Source: an uncultured Collinsella sp. (GTDB taxonomy: Bacteria; Actinomycetota; Coriobacteriia; Coriobacteriales; Coriobacteriaceae). From it: a DNA stretch of 21,567 bases. Position 1 is the first letter of the stretch, and each line of letters begins with the position of its first letter. Shown one piece after another: positions 7,748-14,691 of the stretch. The notes beneath the pieces were generated by a model. It was not told the DNA's origin. It worked only from the letters and a program-made list of their open reading frames with translations, and searched no databases. The stretch spans positions 1 through 21,567 of the forward strand of contig URRT01000010.1 in assembly GCA_900550355.1 (NCBI GenBank). The letters run 5' to 3'. Both the position numbers and the translations under genes were made by a program.

Positions 7748-9085
7748 ATGGACGAGATGTTTGCCATTAAATGTCAAAACTGCGGCGGCCCTATGTACTC
7801 GCACCAGGCTAAGCGCAGCTTTGAGTGCGCCTATTGCGGCACGGTCGTTCCGTGGCAGGCGGACGTCGGAGAGCCCAAGAGCGCCCTGGGCATTCGCCAT
7901 ACGCCGCTGACGGTGGTGGATGGACTGCTCAAGCTCACGCATGTGTCGCAACTCGAGCGCCCGGAGGACCCGGACTGGTATTTCTTCAATTCGCACTGGC
8001 GCAATCAGTCGGTCCTGGAACATCTGCTGTGGGAGGATCGCGGCACGGCGCAGGAGTTCCAAGAGGCCACGCATGTGAGTATTCCTTGCCCCTTCTGTGG
8101 TGCGTCCTTTGAGGGCGAGTCGACCCAGCGCGTGTTTGAGTGCCCGTCCTGCGGCAACAAGATCGGCATTGCCGACCTGCTCAAGCCGGGGACGTTTAGC
8201 AAGCGTCTGACCATGGGCGTGGGTGCGGAGTATGTGCCGGATCAGGGTATTCCCTGCGAAATCTCGCCGCAGCAGGCACGTGCCAACGCGCTGCAGCTGG
8301 TGCGCCAGTACCCGGATGCCTTTGCCGGGCACGACGTGGAAGATGCGATCCAAAACGACATGATGCTCTTCTATTTCCCCATGGCGCTGGCGGACCTGCG
8401 CATGATGGCGAGCTTCCCGGGCAAGGGCCTGAGCAAGGAAACCCTGGTGTACTACGAGGTGCTCGACTGGGCATACCCCAGGGCAAACTACCTGGACGTT
8501 CGCCTCATGGGCATTTTGGAGCCGTGGGACTTTGCCAAGGTCGGTCCGTTCGATCCCGCCATGCAGGAAGGCGACTTCCGCGTCGTCTCCGTCGATGCAT
8601 CTACCAAGGACCAGGTGGTCATTGATAAGTTGGCGCTCGACGTTGCGGGCAACGATGCCGAGGCCGTACTGGGGCTCAATAAAAAGAGCATCCGAACCTG
8701 GGCGCGCAAGGCCCGCAAGCATAAGGATGGCCTGGTGATGGTGCCGGTCTACTTTGTCGATCGTCCGGCGACGGACAGCCGCGATGGCGAGCAGGTGCGC
8801 ATTGCCGTAAACGGACAGACGGGCCGCGCGGCCGCGGCGGTGTTTAGCGACAAGCGCGAAACGCATATCGTGGCACCGCTCAACCCGAGCCTGCATCTGT
8901 CCGGTGAGAGCACCGTGCATGCCACGCCCATCGAGGTCAAATACGTTAAGTCGCCGTTTCTGTACCAGATCGTGCGCCGTGGAGGCGGCGAGCAACCGCG
9001 CCAGGTTGCAGCGGTTGCCGAGGGTTCCTACCGAGAGGAGAAGCCCAAACGCAAGGGCTTGTTCGCTGCGATCTTTGGGAAGTAG
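7748..9085 (+). CDS. Protein with two N-terminal zinc ribbons, unknown function
   Basis: The start is ATG 7748, eight bases after a strong AAAGGAGG; the upstream extension to 7697 has no such site. The 445-residue protein has two four-cysteine zinc knuckles: Cys9, Cys12, Cys27, Cys30 (CQNCGG and CAYCG) and Cys114, Cys117, Cys132, Cys135 (CPFCGA and CPSCG). The remainder is a soluble mixed alpha/beta region without transmembrane helices. It ends in a basic tail (REEKPKRKGLFAAIFGK) that could bind membrane or nucleic acid. There is no catalytic motif I can name. The knuckles resemble those of prokaryotic ribbon proteins thought to scaffold other proteins, but that is only an analogy. It stands alone, divergent from the CDF transporter, and is followed by strong RNA secondary structure. 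Confidence 0.85.
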   Translation: MDEMFAIKCQNCGGPMYSHQAKRSFECAYCGTVVPWQADVGEPKSALGIRHTPLTVVDGLLKLTHVSQLERPEDPDWYFFNSHWRNQSVLEHLLWEDRGTAQEFQEATHVSIPCPFCGASFEGESTQRVFECPSCGNKIGIADLLKPGTFSKRLTMGVGAEYVPDQGIPCEISPQQARANALQLVRQYPDAFAGHDVEDAIQNDMMLFYFPMALADLRMMASFPGKGLSKETLVYYEVLDWAYPRANYLDVRLMGILEPWDFAKVGPFDPAMQEGDFRVVSVDASTKDQVVIDKLALDVAGNDAEAVLGLNKKSIRTWARKARKHKDGLVMVPVYFVDRPATDSRDGEQVRIAVNGQTGRAAAAVFSDKRETHIVAPLNPSLHLSGESTVHATPIEVKYVKSPFLYQIVRRGGGEQPRQVAAVAEGSYREEKPKRKGLFAAIFGK

Positions 9086-9099
9086 GGAAGCGCAGCATG

Positions 9100-9302
9100 G
9101 GACGGCTCGCAGGCATGCGGGCTGCCGTCCGGTAGTTTGGCAGGGGGTAGATGTAAATAAACGGTGGAGCGGCTGCAAAAGAGCCGCCTCGCTGGGCAAA
9201 ATCAGGTTGTGCCGCGGAACCCGCTCCTCAGTTAGTCACACTTCGGAAGCGCGGGCAACGCAGACGCAAGTGTCTTAAGGGCCGGCTGCAACCGGCCCTT
9301 TT
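9100..9302 (+). ncRNA. Candidate structured RNA or structured 3' leader
   Basis: The stretch between the zinc-ribbon gene and a strong terminator is packed with hairpins. (1) 9100-9106 pairs with 9124-9130 and encloses CGCA-GGCA-TGCG. (2) 9167-9174 pairs with 9182-9190 with one bulge. (3) 9195-9198 pairs with 9210-9213 around an AA/TT pair. (4) 9214-9217 pairs with 9221-9224. (5) 9238-9243 pairs with 9268-9273. The terminator stem is 9277-9285/9292-9300. GGAGCGG at 9166-9172 can also pair exactly with CCGCTCC at 9221-9227, which would break hairpins 2 and 4, as in an attenuator. No gene on this strand follows within the next kilobase. It may be an independent small RNA or a long 3' UTR. It does not match tmRNA, SRP RNA, RNase P RNA or a T-box by eye. 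No clear own promoter was found. Confidence 0.35.
9277..9302 (+). terminator. Intrinsic terminator, possibly bidirectional
   Basis: AAGGGCCGG pairs perfectly with CCGGCCCTT across a six-base loop and is followed by two more T. On the minus strand the stem is followed by only TTAAGA, so it may also weakly end the nuclease transcript. Confidence 0.85.
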
Positions 9303-9325
9303 CTGTGGCAGCCAATGGGCCCACA

Positions 9326-9480
9326 TCAGACGAAGGTCGCGTTTTTGCCTGTCAGGTCACGCTCGCCAGCCACGGCTAGAATGTCGTTGCCGGCGTCCAT
9401 GACCGGTATTGTTTCGTAGCGTGCGCCTCAACCGCGGGTGCGCCTGCGACGGCTGCGGTGGTATCGGTCGCAACGTGCTG
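9326..9480 (-). pseudogene. Decayed C-terminal extension of the YhcG-like gene
   Basis: Directly after the nuclease TAG, the same frame continues with protein-like codons (QHVATDTTAAVAGAPAVEA). Near 9415 the coding character moves by one frame and continues as YETIPVMDAGNDILAVAGER and DLTGKNATFV to a TGA at 9326-9328. The codon choice is like that of the neighbours. The simplest reading is a longer ancestral C-terminus cut by a CAG-to-TAG change and a later indel. Alternatively it is a separate gene fragment. Confidence 0.45.
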
Positions 9481-10530
9481 CTATCCTTGCACTTCGCCAT
9501 TAGTCGCTTCGTTGATGGCGCGGTACTCGGCACTCAGCTCGCGCGCCAGCTCTTCCTTGCTTGGAAGATACGGCAGGTATTTGGCGGCAAACACTTGGTC
9601 GTTGTCTTCGGGCAGCGTGTACTCGACGATCGAATCGCTTTTGTCCGCGCAGAGCACGATGCCTATGGGCGGATTGTCGCCTTCGTTCATGAGCTCACGC
9701 GTGTAGTAGTTCACATACATTTGCATCTGGCCCAGGTCCTGATGCGTAAGGTCATCGGTCTTAAGGTCGATGAGCACGAAACAGCGCATCAGATAGTTGT
9801 AAAACACAAGGTCAATATAGAAATGGCGCCCATCAAAGGTGATGCGCTTTTGGCGCGCCTCGAAAGCGAAGCCACGGCCAAGCTCCAGCAGGAACTTCTG
9901 AAGATGCGTGATGAGCGCCTGCTCTAGATCGCTCTCGCGAAACGCAGTATCGTCCGAGAAACCTAAAAACTCCAGCACATATGGGTCGCGGATGATATCC
10001 TCGGGGCGACGAGCCGGGGCGCGCTTTTGGATTTCCTGGGTGACGGCCTCCTTGTCCTTGCTGGCAAGTAGGCGCTCTCGGCACATGGTGTTGATCTGGC
10101 GCTCGAGCTGGCGCGTGCTCCAGCGAGAATTGGCGCATTCGTTCATGTACCAGGCGCGAGCATCAGGGTCGGGAATGCGCATCAACCTGCGGTAATGAGT
10201 CCAGCTCAATTCGCTACGCAGCGCGTCGCGAATTGGAAACGCAAGAAAGAACTGACGCATATTGCGAAGGTTTGCGATGCCAAAGCCTCTTCCGAAATCC
10301 GCGGTAAGCCTTCTGGAGAGGCCCGCAATCAATGCCTCTCCATATGCTGCGCGCTCCTCTCCGCCCTGTTCATCAACAATGCTCTTGCCGATCTCCCAAT
10401 ATGCCTCAACCATCGCAAAGTTAACGGCGGTATATGCCTTGTTGCGAGCGGCGTTGAGAATCGAGGAAACCTGCTTGTAAAAAACTTCTGGCACGATTGT
10501 CGATTCCCCGCGGTTTACCAGTTCACCCAT
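9481..10530 (-). CDS. YhcG/DUF1016-family PDDEXK nuclease
   Basis: This 349-residue protein has the two parts of the YhcG (DUF1016) family. The N-terminal helical region (residues about 15-170) includes AYWEIGKSIVDEQ, LRNMRQFFLAFP and SELSWTHYRRLMRI. The C-terminal nuclease domain has HLQKFLLELGRGFAFEARQK, then FYIDLVFYN (Asp240), VLIDLKTD (Asp255, Lys257) and GQM (Gln268). The ExK of the motif is DxK here. Family members are often found in or near restriction-modification loci and are suspected to act in defence or DNA processing; the role is not settled. No methylase or other defence gene is adjacent. The start is ATG 10530 (TTG one codon earlier); the binding site is poor. An AT-rich stretch lies upstream, and the downstream tail looks eroded. 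Confidence 0.9.
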   Translation of the reverse strand: MGELVNRGESTIVPEVFYKQVSSILNAARNKAYTAVNFAMVEAYWEIGKSIVDEQGGEERAAYGEALIAGLSRRLTADFGRGFGIANLRNMRQFFLAFPIRDALRSELSWTHYRRLMRIPDPDARAWYMNECANSRWSTRQLERQINTMCRERLLASKDKEAVTQEIQKRAPARRPEDIIRDPYVLEFLGFSDDTAFRESDLEQALITHLQKFLLELGRGFAFEARQKRITFDGRHFYIDLVFYNYLMRCFVLIDLKTDDLTHQDLGQMQMYVNYYTRELMNEGDNPPIGIVLCADKSDSIVEYTLPEDNDQVFAAKYLPYLPSKEELARELSAEYRAINEATNGEVQG

Positions 10531-10698
10531 CAATATCGCCCGACTTTCCTCTTGAGGAATGCATCTTTATTACATTTAGTTTAAAGCCTCGCGCGGACAC
10601 GAATTGCTGCGTTGTCTGGCACCTTCGCATGGGGGCCTTGCGGTGGTTAAAATGTGACCATAAAGGCAGTTTTAGCGAACCCCACGGGAGTGACATGC

Positions 10699-10968
10699 AT
10701 GGACAAGAACACGCTGCTATTCCAGGACAAAGGTTCGGGTAGGTTTAAAGACGTCAAGATCTACCCTAACCGTATTGAGGTGCTCAAGAAGGGCACGTTT
10801 GGTGGCAAGCACACCGAGATTGTTTACCTTAAGGACATCACTGGGGTCAACAGGATCAAGGGCCGCGACGTTTTCCTACGTAACAGGCTGTTGACCGCTT
10901 GTGTCTTTAGCCTGAGCAGTCGTGCGAAGGCCCAGGAGTTTGTTAACGCGCTGAACATGGTGATGTAG
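10699..10968 (+). CDS. Small PH-like domain protein
   Basis: ATG 10699 lies nine bases after GGGAG and begins MDKNTLLFQDKGSGRFKDVK; the frame extends upstream to 10654 but without a site. The 89-residue product alternates short strands (VKIYPNRIEVLKKG, HTEIVYLKDITGVNRI, ACVFSLSS) and ends in one amphipathic helix (AKAQEFVNALNMVM). That is the layout of bacterial PH-like domains. No catalytic residues or membrane segment are seen. The assignment rests on pattern alone. It is divergent from the nuclease gene (169 bp between the starts), and a TAAAAT hexamer at 10648-10653 may be its -10. Confidence 0.75.
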   Translation: MDKNTLLFQDKGSGRFKDVKIYPNRIEVLKKGTFGGKHTEIVYLKDITGVNRIKGRDVFLRNRLLTACVFSLSSRAKAQEFVNALNMVM

Positions 10969-10993
10969 TCGAAAGCGGCGTTCGGGCCAAGGT

Positions 10994-11033
10994 AAAAATC
11001 GGGGGCACAGAACGGTGTTCTGCGCCCCCGATT
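10994..11033 (-). terminator. Intrinsic terminator of the PI-PLC-like gene
   Basis: Bases 10997-11013 and 11017-11033 form a 17-bp stem with one mismatch and a three-base loop. Read on the minus strand it is followed by a T-run (TTTTTA, shared with the stem end). On the plus strand there is no T-run, so it serves the minus-strand gene ending at 11063. Confidence 0.85.
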
Positions 11034-11062
11034 GAGTCGATGTGTCTAAAAGGCTGGCTTGC

Positions 11063-13549
11063 CTATTCGCTAGCGCCTTCGCTGTCTTCGCGGTCACTGG
11101 CAAGCATTGCTGCACCTGCGACCGTCGTCGCCACGGCGGCGGCAGCGAGCCCGGCGGCAACGCCAGAGCCGTCGCCCGTGTCGGCGAGTTTTCCGGCCGA
11201 GCTTTTGCCCTTGCCGTTCTTGTCGGCGCTACCTGCGTTGGAGCCCGTGCCACCGTCGGTGCCGGCGCCGTTGCCGCCCGCGTTGCCCGAGGCTGCAACG
11301 GTAAAGCTTGCGGCTCCGTCGCTGGCGAGCGTGTAGTTCTGCGCCGCGTCGCCCAAGAGACCGTTCACGCGCACCCAGTACGTTCCTGCGGCAAATGTTT
11401 CGCCCTCGGCCATTGCCGTGCCCGGAGCGCCGTCCGCGTCGTGCACAAACTCGAGCTGGGCCGTGCAGGCATCGGTTTCGAGCTTGCCCTCGAGTGATGC
11501 CGCAATCTTGGCGCGCACGTCTTCGCCGGCCTTAAGGCCTTCGAGTCCCTCAAAATGGGGCGTCAGCGCGCGTGGATCGATATCGATAGGCACAAAGCCC
11601 TGCAGTCTTGTAACGGTCTCGTTGCCCAGGGCATCAACATCCACGTATTCAATGGCAAACGCATGGCCCGAAGCCGCCACGTTGAGTACGTTGCTGCTGT
11701 CGACAAGGCGGAAATGGCCCTCGCCAACGGTCTTGCCATCCTGGAGCGAGGCATCGCTCAGCGAGTCGCCGTACGTCATGCGCATGCGGGTCGGGAGGTA
11801 GTACGAAGCTGTCTGCTTGTGCTGTGTATCGTAATCGTAATTGCGCTGGTAGATGCTCCGGGCCAGCGCCGCATCAACAAAGTCGGATGCGATGATGCCA
11901 ATGTGCTCGAGGTAATCTGACTTTGTGTCCTCGTTGCCGCTGGGATTGATGTACGGGCTCTTATACAGATGCTCGTTGACTACTCGTGCCGAGGTAAAAG
12001 GATTGCCTCCGTGCGACAAGCCCGTGCAGCTGGTGTAGTTGATAGACCAGCAACGCTCCTGGACTTGCACCTTGGCCCCGTCATCGTCCACGACGTCCAC
12101 CTTGTTGCGCGTGCGCCCGGTCGTTTCCTTCAGCGCATTATCGACCCAGCTGAGCTTGTCGGTTCCCGTGAGTTTGTACTTGTCCTGGGCGTATACCTTG
12201 GTGCAATAGGGCTCTTTGTCGCCTGTTTCCCCCGCGGCTTCAAAGCCCCGCGCGTCTTGGACGAGACACATAGTGGCGCTGTCGGAGTGAGCCTTGATCT
12301 TGTCATCCCATTCGGTAAGGTCGAGGCCCCACGTGTGGCCGCTTACACTGTTGCCGGCGAGCCTAAATCGACGCAGCAGAACGATCTTTCCGCGCACCTC
12401 GTGTAGCGTGGGGATTCGGCTCGACGTATAGAACAGTTTGGGGTTGTCGTCCAAAACCTTGGCGAAAGCCGTCGTAACACTTTCGTCGGTAGCCTCGTCG
12501 TTGCCTCGTGATACAAGCATGATGAGCGCTTCTGTCGGGTTTTCGTTCAAAAACGTTTTGAAGTAGCCTATGACATCGGAAAGATGCATAAAGTACGCGT
12601 CTTTTTTGAGCAGGCAGTAATCCCCGTGGTCGATACCGGGGTCGTCGCCCTTTCCGAGCCGGATATCAAAATAGCGAATGCCTTCGAGCAACTGCGTGGG
12701 AATGTAATCCTGCTGGCATTTTACTTGCGAGGATTGGGGCTCAGTGTCGTTGTCCACGCTGCAGGTGCCCGAATCGTGCGTACCCGGGATGCTCAGCTCG
12801 TCGAGGAACTTGTTGTCGTCGACGTATTTCATCCAACATGGCCCATCGACGTAGCTGCTGTACGTGATCCAGTCGAGGCTGCTAACCGTGGCATCGTTCT
12901 TTTTCATGTCGTAACCGATGAGTTCGAGCTCCCACGGAATGCTCTTACTCTTATGGCAGATCTTATTGTTGTCCTGGTCTTCGCCGTTCGATTCTATTGC
13001 CAGGTACTTAATGTCTTTTTTCTCGGTTTCTTTCTCGACCGTGCGGTCTCGGATGATATAGGTTCCGTTTGATTGACGCTCGAACGCAAAAGCGCGGCTG
13101 GGCTTGTTGTCATACTCGCCGCCCCATACGTGGATGACCTTTCCATCTTTGTCAGAGTCGTCGTCGACCGACCAAATGCTGTAGCCCGTCTTTTTATGCT
13201 CTTCGAAATTGAGCAAGGTGCGGATAGCATACCAGTTTGTATCGTCATTCTTGGTCGTTACGTTCTCAAGGATGAGCTTGCTGGACGTGCCGTCGTTAAA
13301 CAGGTGGCAGACGTTGCCGCGAACGTTGCCGTCTTGGTTGACGCTCGCGGTGCGAAAATAGCCCGCGGGGCGAAGGCGAATGACGAAATTACCGAGGTGC
13401 TCCGCCGGTTTGGGCGTGTCGTCTGCAAATGCCGCTCGCAGGGGAATGCCCGGTGCCGCGGTTTCTGGCAGGCTTGCAAGCGGCGACAGCGCCGCAAGAC
13501 CTAAGCCCAGCGTAAATGCTCGGCGACTGATGGCATGATGTTCGGCCAT
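11063..13549 (-). CDS. Tat-exported, wall-anchored PI-PLC-like phosphodiesterase
   Basis: The 828-residue protein begins with a twin-arginine signal (SRRAFTLGLGL, Arg9-Arg10) and a cleavage-like region before residue 45. Residues about 50-215 form a beta-rich module ending in WELELIGYD, reminiscent of ricin-type lectin trefoils. The catalytic X domain of the phosphatidylinositol-specific phospholipase C family follows: LSIPGTHDSGT (His258, Asp259), IRYFDIRLG (Arg297), IDHGD (His308) and FLNENPTEALIMLVSRG. Both catalytic histidines are present. The C-terminal part is a beta domain followed by a Gly/Ala/Asn linker. Then come LADTG (788-792), a hydrophobic helix and a tail SDREDSEGASE that is acidic, not the usual basic sorting tail. 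The ATG is three bases after AGGAG. A role in cleaving phosphoinositides or GPI-type anchors of the host is inference. Confidence 0.9.
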   Translation of the reverse strand: MAEHHAISRRAFTLGLGLAALSPLASLPETAAPGIPLRAAFADDTPKPAEHLGNFVIRLRPAGYFRTASVNQDGNVRGNVCHLFNDGTSSKLILENVTTKNDDTNWYAIRTLLNFEEHKKTGYSIWSVDDDSDKDGKVIHVWGGEYDNKPSRAFAFERQSNGTYIIRDRTVEKETEKKDIKYLAIESNGEDQDNNKICHKSKSIPWELELIGYDMKKNDATVSSLDWITYSSYVDGPCWMKYVDDNKFLDELSIPGTHDSGTCSVDNDTEPQSSQVKCQQDYIPTQLLEGIRYFDIRLGKGDDPGIDHGDYCLLKKDAYFMHLSDVIGYFKTFLNENPTEALIMLVSRGNDEATDESVTTAFAKVLDDNPKLFYTSSRIPTLHEVRGKIVLLRRFRLAGNSVSGHTWGLDLTEWDDKIKAHSDSATMCLVQDARGFEAAGETGDKEPYCTKVYAQDKYKLTGTDKLSWVDNALKETTGRTRNKVDVVDDDGAKVQVQERCWSINYTSCTGLSHGGNPFTSARVVNEHLYKSPYINPSGNEDTKSDYLEHIGIIASDFVDAALARSIYQRNYDYDTQHKQTASYYLPTRMRMTYGDSLSDASLQDGKTVGEGHFRLVDSSNVLNVAASGHAFAIEYVDVDALGNETVTRLQGFVPIDIDPRALTPHFEGLEGLKAGEDVRAKIAASLEGKLETDACTAQLEFVHDADGAPGTAMAEGETFAAGTYWVRVNGLLGDAAQNYTLASDGAASFTVAASGNAGGNGAGTDGGTGSNAGSADKNGKGKSSAGKLADTGDGSGVAAGLAAAAVATTVAGAAMLASDREDSEGASE

Positions 13550-13592
13550 GACTCCTCCATTCGCAGGGTGCGGTTATGCGATAGTTTTGGTC

Positions 13593-13598
13593 ACTATA
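13593..13598 (-). promoter_or_regulatory. -10 element of the PI-PLC-like gene
   Basis: TATAGT on the minus strand lies 43 bases before the ATG at 13549. No clear -35 at standard spacing was seen. Confidence 0.4.
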
Positions 13599-13749
13599 CT
13601 GCCCAGATGTTTAAAGATGCTGGTTTAATTGTCTGCGCGGCGCAATAAATCGGTGGGCGGACGTGTTGGGGTGTTTATCGTTTTCGTACTGTTGCCACAT
13701 TTGGGGCGGTTCCGGCGTCCGGCATCCTCGCGTTCGTCGGCTACCGGCA

Positions 13750-13782
13750 TAAGAAAGGGAGGGTCGGTTTACCGGCCCTCCC
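13750..13782 (-). terminator. Intrinsic terminator of the first lipoprotein gene
   Basis: GGGAGGGTCGG at 13757-13767 pairs with 13772-13782 (11 bp, one G-T wobble, TTTA loop). On the minus strand the stem is followed by TTTCTTAT, about 75 bp after the stop codon. Confidence 0.85.
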
Positions 13783-13854
13783 TGGGTACGAAGCGCTGGG
13801 GTACCGTCGCTTGTTTGCACTGCGACCGTGTTTCCCGTTGCGCTCGCCAGTCGC

Positions 13855-14448
13855 TTAGCGCTTGATCTCGATATCGTCGAGCTTGACGTCCATGGCCTCG
13901 GTCTTGGCTTCGGCGATGTCGTCGGCAAACTCCAGAGACTTCATCATGGTCTCGACGGCGTCCTTGTGCTCCTCGACATTGTCGATGCTCACGTAGACGC
14001 TGCCGCCGCCTGCTTCGGTGAAGTACTCAGTCGTCACGCCGCCCGAGTGTGTATAGGAAGCGTTGCGCCAAGTCTTGCCGTTGTACTTGACGGGGTCATT
14101 CTCGGTCCACTCAAAGTCGGCCTTCCATTTGGCCTCGTAGTCGAACAGCTCGTCGGCGTTCTTGTCAGGATCGAAGACAGGGATGAAGCGATCGCTGGCG
14201 TGCTCGCTCTCGGTGAACTTAAACTGGGCCCTATCGGCGGTGTCGCCTGCGACGTCCGTGATTTCGACGCCCTCGGGCACCTCGACCTTAAACCAAATGA
14301 AGTCGGTCCTCATATCCACGGCTGGCTTTTCTGCTCCGCCGCCACCGCCACTGCCAGCAGCGCCACCGCTTCCGCCGCAACCCACCAGGGCAACCGCGGC
14401 AAAAAGACTCATGCAGAGGGTGAGAATCGCAAAGGCCTTCTTTTTCAT
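13855..14448 (-). CDS. Lipoprotein, paralogue of the next upstream gene
   Basis: The 197-residue protein starts at ATG 14448, eight bases after GAGGAGG. A lysine-rich start (MKKKAFAILTLCMSLFAA) and lipobox VALVGC mark a lipidated export signal. A Gly/Ser-rich spacer follows. The soluble domain opens with RTDFIWFKVEVPEGVEITDV and contains DRFIPVF, KYNGKTWRNASYT and SVYVSIDN. Its end is a helical segment (ETMMKSLEFADDIAEAK). The same landmarks in the same order occur in the protein encoded at 14692-15294, so the pair arose by duplication. I know no function for the family. It sits on the outer face of the membrane and has its own terminator. Confidence 0.88.
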   Translation of the reverse strand: MKKKAFAILTLCMSLFAAVALVGCGGSGGAAGSGGGGGAEKPAVDMRTDFIWFKVEVPEGVEITDVAGDTADRAQFKFTESEHASDRFIPVFDPDKNADELFDYEAKWKADFEWTENDPVKYNGKTWRNASYTHSGGVTTEYFTEAGGGSVYVSIDNVEEHKDAVETMMKSLEFADDIAEAKTEAMDVKLDDIEIKR

Positions 14449-14520
14449 GGTCGTGTCCTCCTCGATCTGTAACCGCCCATGGATTACCTGTCTTTACTGT
14501 ACGCGTGGACGGCTCGCTAG

Positions 14521-14539
14521 GGTGGGCCATGTGTCCCAT
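14521..14539. promoter_or_regulatory. Copy 1 of a 19-bp motif upstream of the lipoprotein genes
   Basis: GGTGGGCCATGTGTCCCAT occurs here and, identical, at 15492-15510. It contains inverted ends TGGG/CCCA eight bases apart. This copy lies 73-91 bp before the start codon at 14448, next to where a -35 would fall for a TACAGT -10 (14496-14501, minus). Confidence 0.55.
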
Positions 14540-14584
14540 TCTGAGGGCCGGATTTGCGCCGACAAGTGGCAATATGCGCGGGTC

Positions 14585-14621
14585 CAAAAGAGGGGAGGGC
14601 CGATGCCTGTCGGCCCTCCCC
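14585..14621 (-). terminator. Intrinsic terminator of the second lipoprotein gene
   Basis: GGGGAGGGCCGA at 14592-14603 pairs perfectly with 14610-14621 across a six-base loop. On the minus strand the stem is followed by CTCTTTTGG. It shows that the two lipoprotein genes are separate transcription units. Confidence 0.8.
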
Positions 14622-14691
14622 GGGGTTGGGTGCCCGTTGCTTTAATGGGGCGCATGTGCGCAGGTGCGCGTAGGCGCGTGCGGGTGTCCCG

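Larger units (their letters stand above)
13550..13854. other. 305-bp intergenic region without a confident gene
   Basis: It holds the PI-PLC promoter (near 13595) and the terminator of the first lipoprotein gene (13750-13782). Frames through 13611-13750 exist on both strands but lack ribosome binding sites, and no protein family is recognisable. Confidence 0.6.

Noticed and set aside
7598..9199. 533-codon minus-strand frame over the zinc-ribbon gene
   Set aside because: It is a shadow; the plus-strand gene has a strong ribosome binding site and Cys-knuckle motifs, while this frame shows low-complexity Arg/His/Leu-rich sequence.
9086..9302. Known RNA classes (tmRNA, SRP RNA, RNase P RNA, T-box, c-di-GMP riboswitch) for the hairpin region
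   Set aside because: None of their conserved core sequences could be found, so only a candidate of unknown class is reported.
14288..14587. Short minus-strand frame starting at the 19-bp motif (MGHMAH...)
   Set aside because: The ATG is inside the repeated motif, lacks a ribosome binding site, and the frame runs into the lipoprotein gene out of frame; the second copy encodes an unrelated continuation.
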